Below are positions 13,368 to 15,814 of a stretch of DNA of 15,814 nucleotides, one piece after another. Source of the stretch: CAZWEJ01 sp964632435. GTDB lineage: Bacteria; Patescibacteriota; Saccharimonadia; UBA4664; SCTI01. The notes under the pieces are model-generated. The model did not search any database and was not told where the DNA came from. It saw only the letters and a program-made list of their open reading frames with translations. Each line of letters begins with the position of its first letter. The stretch's first letter is position 1. The position numbers and the translations under genes are program-made. The DNA lies in NCBI GenBank assembly GCA_964632435.1, contig CAZWEJ010000013.1, positions 1-15,814 of the forward strand, given 5' to 3'.

Positions 13368-14885
13368 ATGGAGATATTACTAATAGTGGCGGGCCTAGCA
13401 GCTGGTGCTGCTGGTGGCTATGGTGCAAGCGTTTATACTTCGCGCCGAAAATCCAGTACGGCAGAAGCTAAAGCTAAAGCCATGCTTGATGAGGCCAACC
13501 GCAAGGCTCAAGAAACAACTTTGGCTGCTAAAGAGGAGTCAATAAAGATTGCGGAAGAAGCCAAGAAGGAAGAAAAAGAGCTTCGAAAGCAGATCGCAGA
13601 AACAGAGAATCGTTTGCGAGAGCGGGAGCAAACCCTTGATAAGAAACTTGATGAGCTCGACAAGCGTTCGGAGGCCATTCGAAAAAGCGAAGCCAGCCTT
13701 GATGACCTCAAGGACGAGTTAAGAAAGCTTCGCGAAAAGCAGGAGAAGAATTTAGAGAAGATTGCAAAGCTTACTCGCGACCAGGCTAAGGAAAAATTGA
13801 TGCAAATGGTCGAAAAAGATACTCGCGCCGACTTGGTCGCCTTTGTTGAGAAGATGAAGACAGAGGCGAAAGATGATGCCGATGAGAAGGCCCGCGAGAT
13901 CCTGGTAACTGCCATGGAGCGCATGGCGTCCGATCAAGCGGGAGAGCGCACTGTAACAACGGTTGCTTTGCCAAGTGATGAGCTCAAAGGGCGCATCATC
14001 GGAAAAGAAGGACGCAACATTCAGGCAATTGAGCGAGCCACTGGAGTGGACGTTCTGGTTGACGATACCCCAGGAGTAATTGTGCTTTCGAGCTTCGATC
14101 CTGTGCGTCGCCAAATTGCTCGAATCACTTTAGAGAAGTTGCTGGCAGATGGGCGTATTCATCCAGCTCGAATTGAAGAGGTTGTTCAAAAGGCAAAGAC
14201 CGAAGTCGACAAGATGATTAAAGAGGCCGGCGAGCGAGCTGTTAAAGAAGCCGGTGTCGCAGGTCTCCACCCTGAGCTCGTGATGTTACTCGGTCAGCTT
14301 CGATTCCGAACCAGCTATAGTCAGAATGTGCTCAAGCACTCGGTTGAGATGGCTAATCTTGCGGCAACAATCGCCAGCGAGGTTGGCGCCGATGTCCGCG
14401 TGGTCAAAACGGCGGCTCTGCTTCACGATCTAGGTAAAGCCGTCACTCACGAGATTGAGGGTCAACACCATCACATTTCCAGAGATTTGGCGGCTAAGTA
14501 TGGTCTGGGCGAGGATATTCAACACGCCATCGAGGCTCACCATGACGACATCGAAGCGACAACTCCAGAAGCGGTCATCATTCGCGTGGTCGACTCACTT
14601 TCTGGTGGTCGACCGGGTGCTCGTGGTGACACGCTCGAGAACTATGCTAAAAGAATGACCGAGCTCGAAAATCTTGCCAACACCTTTGACGGTGTCCAGA
14701 AAAGCTATGCCGTATCGGCAGGGCGGGAGCTTCGTGTGCTGGTTGTGCCAGAGGATATCGACGATCTAACTGCCATCAAAATGGCTCGGGACATAGCCAC
14801 GAAGATTGAGGCAACACTCAAGTATCCTGGCGTCATTAAAGTAAACGTTATTCGCGAAACTAGAGCAGTAGAGTACGCTAAGTAA
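13368..14885 (+). CDS. rny: Ribonuclease Y
   Basis: RNase Y is the membrane-anchored endoribonuclease that starts mRNA decay in many bacteria lacking RNase E. All domains are present in 505 residues: an N-terminal membrane helix (2-21, ILLIVAGLAAGAAGGYGASV); a long Lys/Glu-rich coiled coil (about 30-185); a KH domain with GRIIGKEGRN (208-217) and the GVDVLVDDTPGVIVLSSFDP block; and an HD domain with LKHSVEM (His324), the HD pair in LLHDLGKA (His353-Asp354), HHHI (367-370), EAHHDD, and RVVDSLSGGRPGARGDT with Asp409. The ATG has AGGAAG seven to eight bases upstream. Length and residue order match the family. The next gene, ymdB, follows after one base, an arrangement shared with Bacillota, where YmdB influences RNase Y-linked processes. 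Confidence 0.97.
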   Translation: MEILLIVAGLAAGAAGGYGASVYTSRRKSSTAEAKAKAMLDEANRKAQETTLAAKEESIKIAEEAKKEEKELRKQIAETENRLREREQTLDKKLDELDKRSEAIRKSEASLDDLKDELRKLREKQEKNLEKIAKLTRDQAKEKLMQMVEKDTRADLVAFVEKMKTEAKDDADEKAREILVTAMERMASDQAGERTVTTVALPSDELKGRIIGKEGRNIQAIERATGVDVLVDDTPGVIVLSSFDPVRRQIARITLEKLLADGRIHPARIEEVVQKAKTEVDKMIKEAGERAVKEAGVAGLHPELVMLLGQLRFRTSYSQNVLKHSVEMANLAATIASEVGADVRVVKTAALLHDLGKAVTHEIEGQHHHISRDLAAKYGLGEDIQHAIEAHHDDIEATTPEAVIIRVVDSLSGGRPGARGDTLENYAKRMTELENLANTFDGVQKSYAVSAGRELRVLVVPEDIDDLTAIKMARDIATKIEATLKYPGVIKVNVIRETRAVEYAK

Positions 14886-14886
14886 T

Positions 14887-15675
14887 ATGAAGATTCTTTA
14901 CGTCGGCGATATCACAGGAAAGCTTGGTCGAGAAACGGCCAAGTCTTTTCTGCCTGATGTAATCAAAGACACCGCCGCCGATTTTGTGATTGCTCAAGGT
15001 GAGAATGTAAGCCATGGCAAAGGTCTTCAGCCTAGCCACGCCGATGAACTAGAAAAGGCCGGTATAGACTTCTTCACCGGAGGTAACCATTCGCTTTCAA
15101 GAACAGATGCTCTTGATCGACCAAACGTTATTAGGCCCGCAAATCTTGGGGATGGGGTGGCTGGAAAGGGTTACGCAATTGCTGATACTCCATTCGGCAA
15201 GATTCTTATTGCAAGTATTCAAGGCCAGGTAGTAGGTGTTGATTCGGGTAAACAGATCGATAATCCCCTTTCAACCATCGATAATATCCTTGAAGAAAAA
15301 AAGCATGAAAATCTAGTTGCGACTGTAGTCAACTTCCATGGAGATTACTCTAGTGAGAAAGTTGTCATTGGTCAGTACCTTGATGGTCGTGTAACTGCCG
15401 TTATTGGAGATCATTGGCATGTACCAACCGCCGACGCTCAGGTTCAGCCAAAGGGAACAGCGCACATTAGCGATGTTGGTATGGTTGGAGCCCTGGACTC
15501 TTCGCTCGGAGTCAAAACCGAAATAATTACTCAACGGTGGCAGCAGCCGGATGTTCGTGTACGTAACGAAATGGAAGAGAATGGGCGGCGCCAGTTTAAT
15601 GCGGTAATAATTGACGTTGATTCCAAAACCGGTTTGGCCAAATCGATTGATCTGATACGCAAAATCGCCAACTGA
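14887..15675 (+). CDS. ymdB: YmdB-family metallophosphodiesterase
   Basis: YmdB-type proteins (TIGR00282) are dinuclear-metal phosphodiesterases. Bacillus subtilis YmdB hydrolyses cyclic nucleotides in vitro and affects RNA processing and biofilm gene expression. In these 262 residues the expected ligands are all present: Asp8 (YVGDITGKLGR), Glu39-Asn40 (AQGENVSHGKG), Asn67-His68 (TGGNHSL), His151 (VNFHGDYSSEK), His176 and His178 (GDHWHVPTAD), and the conserved KGTAHISDVGMVG. The His151 loop differs from the canonical DFHAEATSEK in the residues after His, but metal ligands are kept. The ATG follows the rny TAA by one base; no clear Shine-Dalgarno is visible, consistent with coupling to rny translation. 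Confidence 0.95.
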   Translation: MKILYVGDITGKLGRETAKSFLPDVIKDTAADFVIAQGENVSHGKGLQPSHADELEKAGIDFFTGGNHSLSRTDALDRPNVIRPANLGDGVAGKGYAIADTPFGKILIASIQGQVVGVDSGKQIDNPLSTIDNILEEKKHENLVATVVNFHGDYSSEKVVIGQYLDGRVTAVIGDHWHVPTADAQVQPKGTAHISDVGMVGALDSSLGVKTEIITQRWQQPDVRVRNEMEENGRRQFNAVIIDVDSKTGLAKSIDLIRKIAN

Positions 15676-15687
15676 TCAATTGTCATA

Positions 15688-15710
15688 GATGCCAAAAATG
15701 CATCAGAATT
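15688..15710 (+). terminator. Weak hairpin after ymdB, possible terminator
   Basis: GATGC (15688-15692) pairs with GCATC (15700-15704) around a 7-base A-rich loop, followed by AGAATTTT. The stem is only 5 bp and the T-run is short, so termination efficiency would be low. It is the only candidate between the ymdB stop and the next promoter. Confidence 0.25.
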
Positions 15711-15746
15711 TTGATAACATTTTAGCTTTATAAAGGCATAAACATT

Positions 15747-15755
15747 TGCTATGCT
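15747..15755 (+). promoter_or_regulatory. Extended -10 promoter of the HU-like gene
   Basis: TTTGCTATGCT gives TG-C-TATGCT, the same extended -10 core as at pilM and pilB. A TTTATA at 15727-15732 is a weak -35 at a 17-base spacer. The leader of about 20 bases holds AAGGAGG (15765-15771), the best Shine-Dalgarno in the window, 11 bases before the ATG. This suggests a highly expressed gene. Confidence 0.5.
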
Positions 15756-15782
15756 AGAGACAGTAAGGAGGGTACTTCTCTC

Positions 15783-15814
15783 ATGACGAAGCAAAAACTC
15801 ATCGAAACACTAGC
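15783..15814 (+). CDS. Probable HU-family DNA-binding protein, first codons only (runs off the edge)
   Basis: Only ten full codons are in the window: MTKQKLIETL, then probably Ala. This matches the start of HU/IHF-family proteins (M-T/N-K-x-x-L-I-x-x-L/V-A). A near-perfect Shine-Dalgarno (AAGGAGG) and an extended -10 promoter precede it, as expected for an abundant nucleoid protein. Ten residues are too few to be certain; another small helical protein is possible. Confidence 0.55.
   Translation, partial: MTKQKLIETL

Noticed and set aside
13508..13924. Long Ser/Phe-rich open frame antisense to the rny coiled coil
   Set aside because: It mirrors the Lys/Glu-rich coiled-coil codons of RNase Y (AAG/GAG read backwards as CTT/CTC). 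It has no ribosome site and no recognisable motif.
1..15814. CRISPR array, insertion sequence, phage or toxin-antitoxin module
   Set aside because: I saw no regularly spaced repeats, no transposase or integrase motifs, no terminal inverted repeats and no toxin-antitoxin gene pair. The window is explained by pilus, t6A, RNA-decay and recombination genes.

Overview
The window reads as bacterial chromosome from a Candidate Phyla Radiation (Patescibacteria) genome, most likely Saccharibacteria or a close relative. The evidence is moderate G+C, very tight packing with many 1-4 base stop/start overlaps, reduced housekeeping proteins (a 130-residue TsaB), and a type IV pilus cluster of the monoderm type with no secretin gene. 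TGA is used as an ordinary stop (ruvB, pilM, pilO, the PilW-like gene), so the TGA=glycine code of Gracilibacteria/Absconditabacteria does not apply. The lineage is an inference from gene content, not from a marker-gene tree.

Layout. (1) 2-1565, plus strand: the C-terminal end of ruvB, an orphan gene with odd G/C-tract repeats, and a two-TM bacterial PH-domain protein. (2) 1562-10939, minus strand: a type IV pilus locus. From its promoter end it runs pilB (assembly ATPase), pilC (platform), a GspG-like pilin that lacks a processing site, then three minor prepilins: PilV-like with Ig/TIG-type domains, PilW-like, and PilX/GspK-like with a large beta-rich body. After a 57-base gap with its own promoter come pilM, pilN, pilO and a small one-TM protein in the pilP position. 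(3) 11071-13202, plus strand, divergent from pilB: a secreted, membrane-anchored protein with two lamin-tail domains, overlapping tsaE by 92 bases, then a compact tsaB (both for tRNA t6A synthesis). (4) 13368-15675, plus strand: rny (RNase Y) and a ymdB-type phosphodiesterase. (5) 15783 to the edge: the first codons of a probable HU-like DNA-binding protein.

How the parts work together. PilB powers and PilC seats pilin polymerisation. PilM-N-O and the small PilP-like protein form the inner alignment complex. The three minor prepilins match the GspI/J/K tip set of type II secretion and type IV pili, and two carry large extra domains suggesting an adhesive, surface-binding tip. The divergent lamin-tail protein is a second surface-exposed product sharing the pilB intergenic region. 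No pilT, prepilin peptidase (pilD) or secretin gene is in the window.

The signals most worth following are the enlarged minor-pilin tip set, the pilin that has lost its cleavage motif, the 126-residue charged insert inside the PilB zinc motif, a recurring extended -10 sequence (TGCTAT) at four promoters, the long LTD/tsaE reading-frame overlap, and the repeat-rich orphan gene after ruvB. I see no CRISPR array, IS element, tRNA or rRNA.
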